A stretch of DNA of 64,000 nt, taken from the NCBI GenBank assembly GCA_028280455.1, contig JANQLT010000163.1:1-64000 (forward strand), in the 5' to 3' direction. Made by a program: the position numbers and the translations under genes. The notes beneath the pieces were generated by a model. It saw only the letters and a program-made list of their open reading frames with translations. It was not told the DNA's origin and did not search any database. Shown here one piece after another: positions 34,319-43,222 of the stretch; the first letter of the stretch is position 1, and each line of letters opens with the position of its first letter. The stretch is from Kiloniellales bacterium. Its GTDB lineage: Bacteria; Pseudomonadota; Alphaproteobacteria; Kiloniellales; JAKSDN01.

Positions 34319-36152
34319 GTGCGCCCAGCATGGGCGCACTTCCGTGGGTGCAAGTCCCACCACGAGCTGGTCACGGCGAGTGAAGTGAAGCGCAACTGCA
34401 TGAGGGCGACCGAGTGTGGGGAGGAAGCGTGGAGCGAAACTGCGCGCCGATGGACAAGAACCGGATAGGAGGCGCGGCGGACCAGGGCGAGCGGGCAAGA
34501 AACCGCGAAGCTCTCGTGGCCAAGTGGAAGTGGCGTAAATCCGGCGGCGGTGCAGTGAAGGAGTGCGTTCTTACCTGGGGAGATCTCGCCTTGTGCCTGA
34601 AAGGGCGACGGTGTCGAGCCGGAGCGAGAAGTCAGCAGAGGCCATAGTAGCCGGCGAGGGTCTTGCGGGCGAAGGGCCGACCGAGGAGAAGTGTTCGCCG
34701 TCATGACGATACGATCGGCACCGCGTCAGATGCCCGCGCCAGCGGGGCGGTCCGGGGTTGGAGGCGGTGAAGCCGGCTCTGAACCGGACAGCGACGAAGC
34801 CGACCGTCCGCGCCACGAGCCGACGGACACAGGGCCAGGGTTGCTTCACGCGGCCCTGGCGCGAGAGAACCTGCAACGGGCCTGGAAACGGGTGCGGTCC
34901 AACAAGGGTGCTGCCGGGATCGACGGTCTGGACATCGACCAGACCGCCACCTGGCTGCGCACGGCGTGGCCCGGCATCCGGGATCAACTGGTTGCAGGGA
35001 CGTACCGGCCGCAGCCGGTGCGACGGGTGACGATCCCGAAGCCTGACGGTGGCGAGCGTGCGCTCGGCATCCCGACGGTGACGGATCGTCTGATCCAGCA
35101 GGCACTGCTGCAAGTGCTGCAACCGATCCTTGATCCGACCTTCAGCGACCACAGCTACGGCTTCCGGCCGGGCCGGTGCGCGCATGATGCGGTCCTTGCG
35201 GCTCAGTCTTACGTGCAAGCGGGCCGCCGGACCGTGGTGGATGTGGATCTGGAGGCATTCTTCGACCGGGTGAACCACGACATCCTGATCGACCGCCTCG
35301 GGAAACGGATCGGAGATGCCGGCATGCTCCGGCTGATCCGGGCCTACCTGACCAGCGGGATCATGGACCATGGCGTGGTCCGGGAGCGATACCAGGGGAC
35401 GCCGCAAGGCGGGCCGCTGTCGCCGCTCCTGGCGAATGTCCTGCTCGACGAGGTGGACAAGGAGCTGGAACGCCGGGGCCATCGCTTCGTGCGCTACGCT
35501 GACGATGCGAACGTCTATGTCCGCAGCCGGAAGGCGGGCGACCGGGTGATGGCGCTGCTTCGGCGGCTCTACGGCAAGCTGCGCTTGACGGTCAACGAGA
35601 CCAAGAGCGCGGTGGCCAGTGTGTTCGGCCGCAAGTTCCTGGGCTTCACCTTCTGGGTGGCGCCGGGAGGCCTGGTCAAACGCAAGGTCGCGGCCAAGCC
35701 GTTGCAGACGTTCAAGCAGCAAATCCGGCGTCTGACCCGCCGGTCGGGCGGTCGCAGCCTGCAGCAGGTCGTCGAGCGCTTGCGCGCTTACGTTCTGGGC
35801 TGGAAAGCCTACTTCCGGCTGGCGCAGACACCGGGGGTCTTCAAAGACCTGGAGCAGTGGATGCGCCACCGCTTGCGGGCCATCCAGCTCAAGCAGTGGA
35901 AGCGCGGCAAGACCATCTACAGGCAACTCATGGCGCTGGGGGCGAACCCCGACGTAGCGCGACGGGTGGCGGCGAACAGCCGCCGCTGGTGGTGCAACAG
36001 CGGCAAGCTTCTCAACGCCGTGCTGACCCTGGACTGGTCCGACAAGCTGGGACTACCCCGTCTCGCCTGACCTCAACTCCTCGAACCGCCCGGTGCGGAC
36101 CCGCATGCCGGGTGGTGTGGCAGGGGAGCGATCCATCAGGATCGCCCCCTAT
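34319..36152 (+). mobile_element. Group IIC intron with intron-encoded reverse transcriptase
   Basis: The element begins with GTGCG at 34319 directly after the terminator hairpin of the binding-protein gene and ends at about 36152. The 5' part contains typical domain I helices (GTGCGCCC with GGGCGCAC, CGTGGG with CCCACC). Domain V is recognised at about 36083-36117 (GAACCGCCCGGTGCGG with a GCCGGGTGGT return strand), followed by domain VI hairpin (GGGGAGCGATCC / GGATCGCCCCC). Its length, ORF type without an endonuclease domain and target next to a terminator all agree with class C. The 3' boundary is estimated to within a few bases. Confidence 0.85.
34691..36070 (+). CDS. ltrA: Group II intron reverse transcriptase/maturase
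   Basis: The 459-residue protein has all RT blocks: YRPQPVRRVTIPKPDGGERA (RT1-2), SYGFRPGRCAHDAV, VDVDLEAFFDRVNHD (RT3 with the first Asp), GTPQGGPLSPLLANV and the catalytic RYADDANVYVRS (YADD). Domain X/thumb follows (RLRAYVLGWKAYFRLAQTP), with a C-terminal NSRRWWCNSGKLLNAV motif of the class C type. There is no HNH endonuclease domain. It reverse-transcribes and splices the surrounding intron. The start may be GTG at 34691 or ATG at 34703; GAGGAG precedes both. Intact frame, so the element may still move. Confidence 0.95.
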   Translation: MFAVMTIRSAPRQMPAPAGRSGVGGGEAGSEPDSDEADRPRHEPTDTGPGLLHAALARENLQRAWKRVRSNKGAAGIDGLDIDQTATWLRTAWPGIRDQLVAGTYRPQPVRRVTIPKPDGGERALGIPTVTDRLIQQALLQVLQPILDPTFSDHSYGFRPGRCAHDAVLAAQSYVQAGRRTVVDVDLEAFFDRVNHDILIDRLGKRIGDAGMLRLIRAYLTSGIMDHGVVRERYQGTPQGGPLSPLLANVLLDEVDKELERRGHRFVRYADDANVYVRSRKAGDRVMALLRRLYGKLRLTVNETKSAVASVFGRKFLGFTFWVAPGGLVKRKVAAKPLQTFKQQIRRLTRRSGGRSLQQVVERLRAYVLGWKAYFRLAQTPGVFKDLEQWMRHRLRAIQLKQWKRGKTIYRQLMALGANPDVARRVAANSRRWWCNSGKLLNAVLTLDWSDKLGLPRLA

Positions 36153-36180
36153 GCCGATTGGGCCGAAACCGGCAAGGCGA

Positions 36181-38163
36181 TTAGGCGAGGCCGAGGGCTT
36201 GCTTGCGCTGCTCGCTCCAGCGGCCGATCAGCCGGTCGGAGATGATGCCGATGAAGGCGATGCAGAGCCCGGCCATCACGCCGCCGCCGATGTCGCTGTA
36301 GGAAAGCGCCAGGAGTATGTCGCGGCCGAGGTCCTGGGTGCCGATCAGCGCGGCGATGATCACCATGAAGAGGGCGAACATGATGGTCTGGTTCAGGCCC
36401 AGCAGGATCTCCGGCAGGGCGACCGGTAGCTGCACCCGCCAGAGCATCTGCCGGCGCGTACAGCCGACCGACACGGCGGCTTCGATCAGCGCCTCCGGGA
36501 CGTTCCTCAGGCCCAGGTTCGTGTAGCGGATGATCGGGATGACGGCCCAGATCACCACCGCCATGACCGCGGCGATGTCGCCGACCTTGAAGAGCATGAC
36601 CACGGGGATGAGGTAGACGAATGACGGGAAGGTCTGGAAGGTGTCGCACCAGATCGTGATCGCCGTGTTGGCGCGGGGGTTGCTGGCCGCCAGGATGCCG
36701 ATGGGCACGCCGATGATCACGCAGAGCAAGACCGATATGGTGACCAGGTAGGCGGTCAGCACCGTCGCCGGCCAATAGCCGGCGGTCACGATGACCAGCA
36801 GCAGCCCGGCGACCAGGCTCGCCAGGCGCCAGCCGCCGAGCCGATAGCCGAGCATCGCGAAGAAGAGCACGACGACCGGCCAAGGCAGCCACTGGTAGGT
36901 CTTCTTGACCGGCAGGAAGACGTAGATGACCAGGAAGTCCCGCACCACCTTGATCGTGTCGTGAAGGCCGTCGGTCACGCTACGGATCAAGCCGTCCCAG
37001 AAGGCCGCCGTCGAGAGAGTCCAGCTTTCCGGAAAGCTCTGCAGGGCGGCCAGCTTCGGCGAGAGCGCGAAGCTCAGCAGCAGGGCGCCGGCGGCGAGCA
37101 GCAGATGGAGGTTGCGGGCCGCCCAATGGGCATCCTTGTGCCGCAGCCAGGGCGCCTCCGTGGCATAGGCCTGGCTCAGGCGATCCAGCACGATGGCGAT
37201 CACGACGATCGCGAGCCCTTGCTCCAGGGCCTGGCCCAGCTTCAGGTTCTGCAACGAGAAGAGCAGCTCGTAGCCGAGGCCCTTGACGCCGATCAGCGAG
37301 GCGATGACCACCATGCTGAGGGTCTGCATGATCACCTGGTTGAGCCCGACCATGAGGGTCGGGCGCGCATAGGGCAGCTCGACCTTCAGGAGCTGCTGCC
37401 GGGGCGTGGTGCCGGCCATGATGCCGGCTTCCAGGACCTCGTTCGGCACGCGCTTCAGGCCGAGGATCGTGCAGCGGACCATGGGCGGTATCGCGAAGAT
37501 GATGGTCGCGATGACGCCTGCCGCCGTGCCGATGCCGAAGAAGAAGACCACCGGCACGAAGTAGGCGTAGTGCGGGATGCTCTGCATCAGGTCCATGACG
37601 GTGGCGATGATGGCTTCGAGCCAGGCGCGCCGTGTCGCCAGGATGCCGAGCAGCAACCCGGTGACCGCGGCCAGGGGGACGCAGACCAGGACGACGGAGA
37701 GCGTCCACATCGCGCCCTCCCACTGGCCGAAGACCGCCAGATAGAGAACCCCGCCCGCTGCCAGCGCGGCCAGGCGCCAGCCCTTGATGTAGTGGCCGGC
37801 GAGCGCGGCCAGGATGGCCAGCGCGAGCCAGGACACGCGCAGGCTGTCTTCCGGCCCGAAGCCGGAGACCAGCGCCGCCTCCATCCAGCCGAGCGGCCAG
37901 TCCATCAGCCAGGCGATGCCGCGGGTCAGCTCCTTGAAGGTGAAGAGACCCAGGTCGAAGGAGAAGATCATCCAGTTCGCCGCCTGGTCGAGCCAGCGGG
38001 CGAGGGGCAGGGTCCAGGCCTTGGGGTAGTCCGTGGCCCAGGGCAGCGCCTCGCGCGCCAGCAGGATCAGCAGGATGGCGCCGGCCGTCGCCCAGGTCGC
38101 GACCCGCGCGGCGTCCAGACGGAGGGCTGGGCGAACGTCGATTTCCCGGACAGCCAAAAGCAA
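36181..38163 (-). CDS. Fused tandem permease of a betaine/choline ABC transporter
   Basis: The 660-residue protein contains two ProW/OpuAB-like permease domains in one chain, each with the EAA-type coupling loop: EAGIMAGTTPRQQLLKVELP in the first half and EAAVSVGCTRRQMLWRVQLP in the second. Each half has about five to six membrane helices; the chain would form a complete pore alone. The apparent start is TTG at 38163; no in-frame ATG lies near. It converges on the binding-protein gene and probably serves as its permease. The ATP-binding subunit is absent from the window and must be supplied from elsewhere or lost. Confidence 0.9.
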   Translation of the reverse strand: MLLAVREIDVRPALRLDAARVATWATAGAILLILLAREALPWATDYPKAWTLPLARWLDQAANWMIFSFDLGLFTFKELTRGIAWLMDWPLGWMEAALVSGFGPEDSLRVSWLALAILAALAGHYIKGWRLAALAAGGVLYLAVFGQWEGAMWTLSVVLVCVPLAAVTGLLLGILATRRAWLEAIIATVMDLMQSIPHYAYFVPVVFFFGIGTAAGVIATIIFAIPPMVRCTILGLKRVPNEVLEAGIMAGTTPRQQLLKVELPYARPTLMVGLNQVIMQTLSMVVIASLIGVKGLGYELLFSLQNLKLGQALEQGLAIVVIAIVLDRLSQAYATEAPWLRHKDAHWAARNLHLLLAAGALLLSFALSPKLAALQSFPESWTLSTAAFWDGLIRSVTDGLHDTIKVVRDFLVIYVFLPVKKTYQWLPWPVVVLFFAMLGYRLGGWRLASLVAGLLLVIVTAGYWPATVLTAYLVTISVLLCVIIGVPIGILAASNPRANTAITIWCDTFQTFPSFVYLIPVVMLFKVGDIAAVMAVVIWAVIPIIRYTNLGLRNVPEALIEAAVSVGCTRRQMLWRVQLPVALPEILLGLNQTIMFALFMVIIAALIGTQDLGRDILLALSYSDIGGGVMAGLCIAFIGIISDRLIGRWSEQRKQALGLA

Positions 38164-38235
38164 GTCGCCTGCGCTGGAGGTGGACCTCGAGTCAGTTTGT
38201 GGAGGTTAGCGGGCAGATTGCATATGTTGCAACAG

Positions 38236-38246
38236 AAAACCACATA
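38236..38246. promoter_or_regulatory. Shared 11-mer AAAACCACATA upstream of the permease gene
   Basis: This motif is also found at 30382-30392 before the DUF1989-GcvT gene, and its core (ATGTGG on the other strand) at 33035-33040 before the binding-protein gene. It is 73 bases upstream of the permease start, in an AT-rich patch typical of a promoter. A common regulator such as the adjacent DeoR protein might bind it; this is inference from sequence similarity alone. Confidence 0.3.
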
Positions 38247-38408
38247 TTCAGTCAAAAACACCACGCATCGATCCGGCCGACCGGCAGCCGGGTCCCGTTT
38301 CGGCTTGTCTCGGGGGAGGCGCGCTCGAGCGCGCAGCGGTGCCGTCCGCGGCTGCTATCGGGCGAGCGGTGGTCCGGGGCGGCGAGACAGTCCCGCGGCG
38401 CGGCTCCG

Positions 38409-39674
38409 TCAGAGCAGCGCCAGCGAGAACCAGGGCACGTAGCTGACCAGCAGGGTCACGGCGATGGCGACGAAATAGAAGGGCGGCAGCTCGGCGATGG
38501 TGTTGCCGAGGCGGTTGCCGGCGATCGACGTGGAGATGAAGAGGGTGGTGCCGACCGGCGGCGTGTAGAGGCCGATCGAGAGGTTGAGCACCATCATGAC
38601 GCCGAGCTGCACCGGGCTCAGGCCGATGACGCCGGCGATCTCGCCGAAGATCGGCGTCAGCAGCAGGATCGCGGCCGGCAGGTCGAGGAAGGTGCCGATC
38701 AGCAGCATCAGGACGTTCATGGCCAGGACGATGGCCCAGGGCTCCTTGAGCGTCGCCAGCACCCACTCGGCCAGCTCGATGGGGATGCGCTCCAGGGTCA
38801 GGATCCACTGGATCAGGCTCGAGGCCATGATGATCAGCATGACCGCGCCGGTCACCACGCCGGCGTCGATGATGGCGCGGTAGATGCTCTTGAGGCTGAG
38901 GTCGCGGTAGACGACGTGGCCGACGACCAGGGCGTAGGCGACGGCCATGACCGAGACCTCGGTCGGCGTGGCGATGCCGAAGCGCAGGGTGGCGATGACG
39001 AAGACCGGCATCAGCACGGCCGGCAGGGACTTGGCCAGGGTCGCCAGGAAGCGGCGTCCGGCGCCGGCCTCGAGGGCCAGCGGAATGCCGCGCAGGCTGG
39101 CGAGCAGCCAGCAGAGCAGCAGCATGCTGAAGACCAGCATCACGGCCGGCACGATGCCGGCGATGAAGAGGTCGAGGATCGAGGTCTCCGAGACCAGGCC
39201 GTAGATGATCAGCGGGATCGAGGGCGGGATCAGCACGGATATGGTCGAGGAGGAGGCGTTGACCGCGGCGGCGAAGCCGGCCGGATAGCCCTCGCGCTTC
39301 TGCACGGGGATCAGCGCGTTGCCGAGGGCCGTCGCGTCGGCCACGGCCGAGCCGGAGACGCCGCCGAAGATCATCGAGCCGAGCACGCTGACCTGGGCCA
39401 GGCCGCCGCGTAGCCGGCCGACGCAGGCCTTGGCGAAGTCGATCAGGCTGCGCCCGAAGCTGCCCGACATCATCAGGTTGCCGGCCAGGATGAAGAAGGG
39501 GATCGCCAACATCGGGAAGTCCTGGGTCGGCGAATAGAGCCGCTGGGCGGTGATCAGGATCGGCACCCGCCCCTCGATCATCACGGCGCCGCCGGCGGCG
39601 ATCAGCAGCGCGTGCGCCACCGGCACCGCCAGCAGCAGCAGCACCGGGAAGATCACCGCGAGCAGCAGGCTCAT
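38409..39674 (-). CDS. dctM: TRAP transporter large permease subunit (DctM)
   Basis: The 421-residue integral membrane protein has the DctM layout with about 12 hydrophobic spans, including FPMLAIPFFILAGNLMM, MIFGGVSGSAVADATALGNA and SSTISVLIPPSIPLIIYGLV, all typical of the large subunit. It moves the substrate with Na+ in concert with DctQ and DctP. Its ATG overlaps the DctQ stop (ATGA at 39671-39674). Together with the transketolase and SDR genes upstream it forms a catabolic operon transcribed from about 44 kb downward. Confidence 0.95.
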   Translation of the reverse strand: MSLLLAVIFPVLLLLAVPVAHALLIAAGGAVMIEGRVPILITAQRLYSPTQDFPMLAIPFFILAGNLMMSGSFGRSLIDFAKACVGRLRGGLAQVSVLGSMIFGGVSGSAVADATALGNALIPVQKREGYPAGFAAAVNASSSTISVLIPPSIPLIIYGLVSETSILDLFIAGIVPAVMLVFSMLLLCWLLASLRGIPLALEAGAGRRFLATLAKSLPAVLMPVFVIATLRFGIATPTEVSVMAVAYALVVGHVVYRDLSLKSIYRAIIDAGVVTGAVMLIIMASSLIQWILTLERIPIELAEWVLATLKEPWAIVLAMNVLMLLIGTFLDLPAAILLLTPIFGEIAGVIGLSPVQLGVMMVLNLSIGLYTPPVGTTLFISTSIAGNRLGNTIAELPPFYFVAIAVTLLVSYVPWFSLALL

Positions 39675-40231
39675 GGCGCGGCGCCCGCCGGCGGCTGCGC
39701 CGCCGCTTCCGGCGCCAGCAGGGTGCGGCAGAGGCCGATCAGCGCGGTCAGGCCGATCGCGGCGTAGCCGTAGAGCAGGGCCATGTAGCCCCAGCCTTCA
39801 CTGATCCCGGTCTCGGCCAGATGGCTGTCCCAGGAGCTGACCATCATGACCCAGCCGGCCTGGACCACGACCAGCGACATGGCGGCGATCAGCAGGTCGA
39901 TGAGCGCGCGGATGGCGCGCCGCAGCCCGGGGCCGGCGATCCTCAGGATCAGGTCGACGGCGATGTGCTGGCCGCGCTGGGCGGCGAGCACCGCGCCGCA
40001 GATCACCAGCCAGGGAAAGAGGATCGCCGGCAGCTCGTAGGCGCCGGCCACGCCGCTGGAGAAGGCGTAGCGCAGCACGACGTTCATGAAGATCGCGCCG
40101 AACAGCACGACCGTGATGACCACCAGAATGCCCTTGGAAACCAGGGCGATGGCCGCTTCCAGTCTGTCGATAAGGCGAAGCGCGGGGCCGCCGGGCCCCG
40201 CGCTTTCCGCTTCAGGCTGCGTTTGCGTCAC
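39671..40231 (-). CDS. dctQ: TRAP transporter small permease subunit (DctQ)
   Basis: The 186-residue product starts at GTG 40231, which overlaps the dctP stop (GTGA). It has four membrane spans and the family motifs MNVVLRYAFSSGVAGAYELP and VLAAQRGQHIAVDLI. DctQ is needed for stable DctM function in TRAP transport. Its frame is open far upstream, but the matching family region begins here, and overlap with both neighbours supports the choice. Confidence 0.9.
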   Translation of the reverse strand: MTQTQPEAESAGPGGPALRLIDRLEAAIALVSKGILVVITVVLFGAIFMNVVLRYAFSSGVAGAYELPAILFPWLVICGAVLAAQRGQHIAVDLILRIAGPGLRRAIRALIDLLIAAMSLVVVQAGWVMMVSSWDSHLAETGISEGWGYMALLYGYAAIGLTALIGLCRTLLAPEAAAQPPAGAAP

Positions 40232-41223
40232 TTGGCCTTCGCGGCGGCCGCTTCCTTGGTCAGCAGGGCGACGAAGTCCGGGAACTTGCCTTTCCAGGAC
40301 TCGTAGACCGCGGCCGTGGCGTCGACGAAGGGCTGCTTGTCGACCTCCTGGAAGTTGCCGCCTTCCTGCTTGATGACGGTGACCAGGCGCTCGTTGTCGA
40401 TCAGGTTGCGGCCGCGCTGATACCAGCCGGCTTCGGCGACGGCCCGGCCGACGGCGTCGCGGTGCGCGTCGGAGAGGCCGTTCCACCAGGCGGCGTTGGC
40501 GATCAGCGGCGTGCCCTCGTACTTGTGGCCGGTCATCGAGATGTGCGTGGTGATCTCGTGCAGCTTGGCCGAGTGGATGTTGGTGAGCGGGTTCTCCTGC
40601 GCCTCGAAGGTGCCGGTCTTCAAGGCGGTTGGCAACTCGCTCCAGGCCAGGGGCGCCGGGTTGGCGCCGAGGGCCTTGAAGATGTCGAGGGTCATGGGAT
40701 CCGGGGGCGTGCGGATCTTCAGGCCCTCGACATCGGCAGGCGACTTGATCGGGCCATCGACGGTGGTGATGTGGCGCACGCCGTTGTCCCACCAGCCGAT
40801 GATCACGAAGCCCTTCTTCTCGGCGCGGGCGGAGAGCTCGGCGCCGACCGGTCCGTCGAGCGTGACCCAGGCGTCGGGCAGCTCGTTGAAGAGGAAGGGC
40901 AGGCCGAGGGTCGCCACCTCGGGCACCACCTGCGAGAAGGCGCCCTGGGAGTTGGCGGTCATCTGGATAGTGCCGACCTTGACCGACTGGATCATCTCGG
41001 CGTCGTCGCCCAGGCTGGCGGAGCCGGCGACGTTGACGGTGATGTCGCCGCCGCTGTAGCGCTCGACCAGCTCGGCGAACATCTCGGCGGCGTCGGAGCG
41101 CGGGTTGCCGGGATTGGCGCCGTGGGCCAGGACGATCTCGTCGGCTGCGGCGACGCCGCTGCCCATCAGCAGCGCCGCGGCGGCGATGGCCGTTAGCCTC
41201 CGGCCGGATCTGCTCGTCGTCAT
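40228..41223 (-). CDS. dctP: TRAP transporter solute-binding protein (DctP family)
   Basis: The ATG at 41223 is preceded by GGAGGAG, and the 331-residue product begins with a signal peptide (about 1-26, ending VAAA). Family motifs are EIVLAHGANPGNPRSDAAEMF, SADVEGLKIRTPPDPM (the conserved LKIR arginine that salt-bridges the substrate carboxylate) and NPAPLAWSELPTALKTGTFEAQ. A carboxylate-bearing ligand such as a sugar acid is therefore likely. The gene is 77 bases downstream of the transketolase C-subunit gene, giving space for a secondary promoter or processing site. Confidence 0.93.
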   Translation of the reverse strand: MTTSRSGRRLTAIAAAALLMGSGVAAADEIVLAHGANPGNPRSDAAEMFAELVERYSGGDITVNVAGSASLGDDAEMIQSVKVGTIQMTANSQGAFSQVVPEVATLGLPFLFNELPDAWVTLDGPVGAELSARAEKKGFVIIGWWDNGVRHITTVDGPIKSPADVEGLKIRTPPDPMTLDIFKALGANPAPLAWSELPTALKTGTFEAQENPLTNIHSAKLHEITTHISMTGHKYEGTPLIANAAWWNGLSDAHRDAVGRAVAEAGWYQRGRNLIDNERLVTVIKQEGGNFQEVDKQPFVDATAAVYESWKGKFPDFVALLTKEAAAAKAK

Positions 41224-41300
41224 AGGGTTCTCCTCCCATCTCGTTGTTGGGCCCGGCGCTCGCCTGCCGGGCGCGGTTCGGCGGTCGTGCCGCCCTGGAG

Positions 41301-42350
41301 TCACGCCTCGCTTCGCAGGCTCTCGCGCAGGCGCTGCGCGATGCCCGCGCCGTCCATGCCGTAGTGCCGATAGAGGTGGGTCGGCGGCCCGAGAATCGAA
41401 TAGCTGTCGGGCAGGCCGATGCGGGTCACCTTGGCGCCGACGCCGTGGTCGGCCAGCACGTCGGCGACCGCGCTGGCGAAGCCGCCGGTGACGTTGTGCT
41501 CTTCGGCGGTGAAGAGGCGGCCGTGGCGCTTCGCCGCCTCGAGGATCGGCGTCTCGTCGATCGGCCGGATCGAGTACATGTCGAGCACCTCGACCTCGAT
41601 TCCCTCGCGGGCGAGCAGCTCAGCCGCCTCCAGCGCGAAGGCGACCTCGACGCCGATCGCCAGGATGGTGGCGTGCTTGCCCTCGCGCAGGCGGTTCGAG
41701 CCGCCGATCCGCCAGGCCGGCGGCTCGGCATAGACCGGCGTCTCCCGGCCGCGGCCGCAGCGGAAGTAGATCGGCCCCTCGTGGTCGATGGTGGACGTGA
41801 GCGCCGCCTCGATGGCGTTGGCGTCGCAGGGCGCCATCAGCACCAGGTTGGCCAGGGCGCGCAGGGCGCCGATGTCCTCGTTGCAGTGGTGCGAGGTGCC
41901 GTAGAAGCCCATGGCGATGCCCGAGTGGGTGCCGACCAGGCGGACCTTGAGGTTCGGGTAGCAGATGTCGTTGCGGATGTTCTCCAGGCCCATCAGGGCG
42001 AGGAAGAAGGAGTAGTTGGAGATCACCGGCAGCCAGCCCGTGGTGGCCAGGCCGGCGGCCGCGCCGATCATGTTCCGCTCGGCGATGCCGAAGTTGAAGT
42101 AGCGCTCCGGGTAGCGGCGGCCGAAATCGACGACCTGGGTCGGCCGGCCGAGGTCGGCGGTGCAGACGACGATGTCGTCGTGGCCCCGCTCGGCCAGCTT
42201 GATCAGCGTGCGGCCGGTCGAGAGCTGGGTCGAGAGCGCCAGCGAGCCGGCCATGTCCCAGGACGTCGCGTCGAAGTCGAGGGTGACGGTGCTGTCCTCG
42301 GGAATTGTCCGCGCCCGGCTGCGCTCGTCGTAGAGGTCGGTCGCGCTCAT
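41301..42350 (-). CDS. Transketolase C-terminal subunit
   Basis: The 349-residue protein comprises the pyrimidine-binding and C-terminal domains of transketolase: FNFGIAERNMIGAAAGLATT with the catalytic Glu that activates thiamine diphosphate, FGGYCP-like MGFYGTSHHCNEDIGALR, and LLAREGIEVEVLDMYSIRPI. The ATG at 42350 overlaps the N-subunit stop (ATGA). Split two-subunit transketolases are widespread in bacterial catabolic operons, including those acting on branched sugars (apulose-4-phosphate) and sulfo-sugars. The natural ketose donor here is unknown. Confidence 0.93.
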   Translation of the reverse strand: MSATDLYDERSRARTIPEDSTVTLDFDATSWDMAGSLALSTQLSTGRTLIKLAERGHDDIVVCTADLGRPTQVVDFGRRYPERYFNFGIAERNMIGAAAGLATTGWLPVISNYSFFLALMGLENIRNDICYPNLKVRLVGTHSGIAMGFYGTSHHCNEDIGALRALANLVLMAPCDANAIEAALTSTIDHEGPIYFRCGRGRETPVYAEPPAWRIGGSNRLREGKHATILAIGVEVAFALEAAELLAREGIEVEVLDMYSIRPIDETPILEAAKRHGRLFTAEEHNVTGGFASAVADVLADHGVGAKVTRIGLPDSYSILGPPTHLYRHYGMDGAGIAQRLRESLRSEA

Positions 42351-43198
42351 GGCATCAGACCCTTCTCGATCTCGGCCAGGGCGCGGGCCTTGTCGGCCGG
42401 GCCCAGGAAGCCGAGGTGCCATTGCCAGGTGCCTTCCATGAAGCTGACGCCCTTGCCGGCCACGGTGTCGGCCAGCACCACGCTCGGCCGACCGTCCGGC
42501 CGGTTCAGCGCCTCGTCGAGGGCCGCGAAGGTGCGGCTCAGGTCGTGGCCGTCGGCCAGCTCCAGCACGCGCCAGCCGAAGGCGCTCCACTTGGCCTCCA
42601 GCGGGCGGGTATCCATGATCTCCGCGGTCTCGCCGTCGGAGCCGACCTTGTTGATGTCGACGATGCCGACCAGGTTCTCGAGGCCGTAGTTCGGCGCCGA
42701 GATCGCCGCCTCCCAGACCTGGCCCTCGGTCATCTCGCCGTCGCCCATCAGGCAGACCACGCGCGCCGGCGAGCCGCGCCGCTTGAGCCCGGCGGCCATG
42801 CCGACGGAGACCGAGAGGTTGTGGCCGATGGAGCCGGAGGAGAAGTCGACGCCCGGCACCTTGACCATGTCGGGGTGGTCGCCGAGCGGGCTGCCGAGGC
42901 GCGTGTAGTCCTTCAGCCAGTCGGTCTCGAAGAAGCCCAGGTCGGCCAGCACGGGATAGAGCGCGATGGCGGCGTGGCCCTTGCCCATGGTGAAGCGGTC
43001 GCGGTCCGGCCAGCGCGGCTCGTCCGACTTGACGTGCAGCAGGCGGTAGTAGAGCACCGCCAGGAGCTCGGCGATCGAGAAGGCCGAGCCGTAGTGGCCG
43101 GAGCCGCAGACGTCGGTCTGCTCGACGACGGCGCGCCGGATCAGCTTGGCCTTCTCGGCGAGCCTATCGTTGCTGGCTTCGTGCGGCGGTCTCGGCAT
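42347..43198 (-). CDS. Transketolase N-terminal subunit
   Basis: The 283-residue protein is the thiamine-diphosphate pyrophosphate-binding half: VDVCGSGHYGSAFSIAELLA-like start, then HAAIALYPVLADLGF, then VCLMGDGEMTEGQVWEAAIS (the G-D-G motif with Asp and Asn-type ligands for Mg). It lies 24 bases after the SDR gene and overlaps the C-subunit, forming a translationally coupled pair. It should assemble with the product of the next gene into an alpha2-beta2 enzyme. Confidence 0.93.
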   Translation of the reverse strand: MPRPPHEASNDRLAEKAKLIRRAVVEQTDVCGSGHYGSAFSIAELLAVLYYRLLHVKSDEPRWPDRDRFTMGKGHAAIALYPVLADLGFFETDWLKDYTRLGSPLGDHPDMVKVPGVDFSSGSIGHNLSVSVGMAAGLKRRGSPARVVCLMGDGEMTEGQVWEAAISAPNYGLENLVGIVDINKVGSDGETAEIMDTRPLEAKWSAFGWRVLELADGHDLSRTFAALDEALNRPDGRPSVVLADTVAGKGVSFMEGTWQWHLGFLGPADKARALAEIEKGLMP

Positions 43199-43222
43199 CG
43201 GCGGTCGTCCTCTCCTCTCGCG

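Noticed and set aside
39671-41239. A 522-codon minus-strand frame covering dctQ and the dctP region
   Set aside because: Only the last 186 codons match DctQ. Upstream it overlaps the DctP gene in another frame; the GTG at 40231 overlapping the DctP stop is the credible start.
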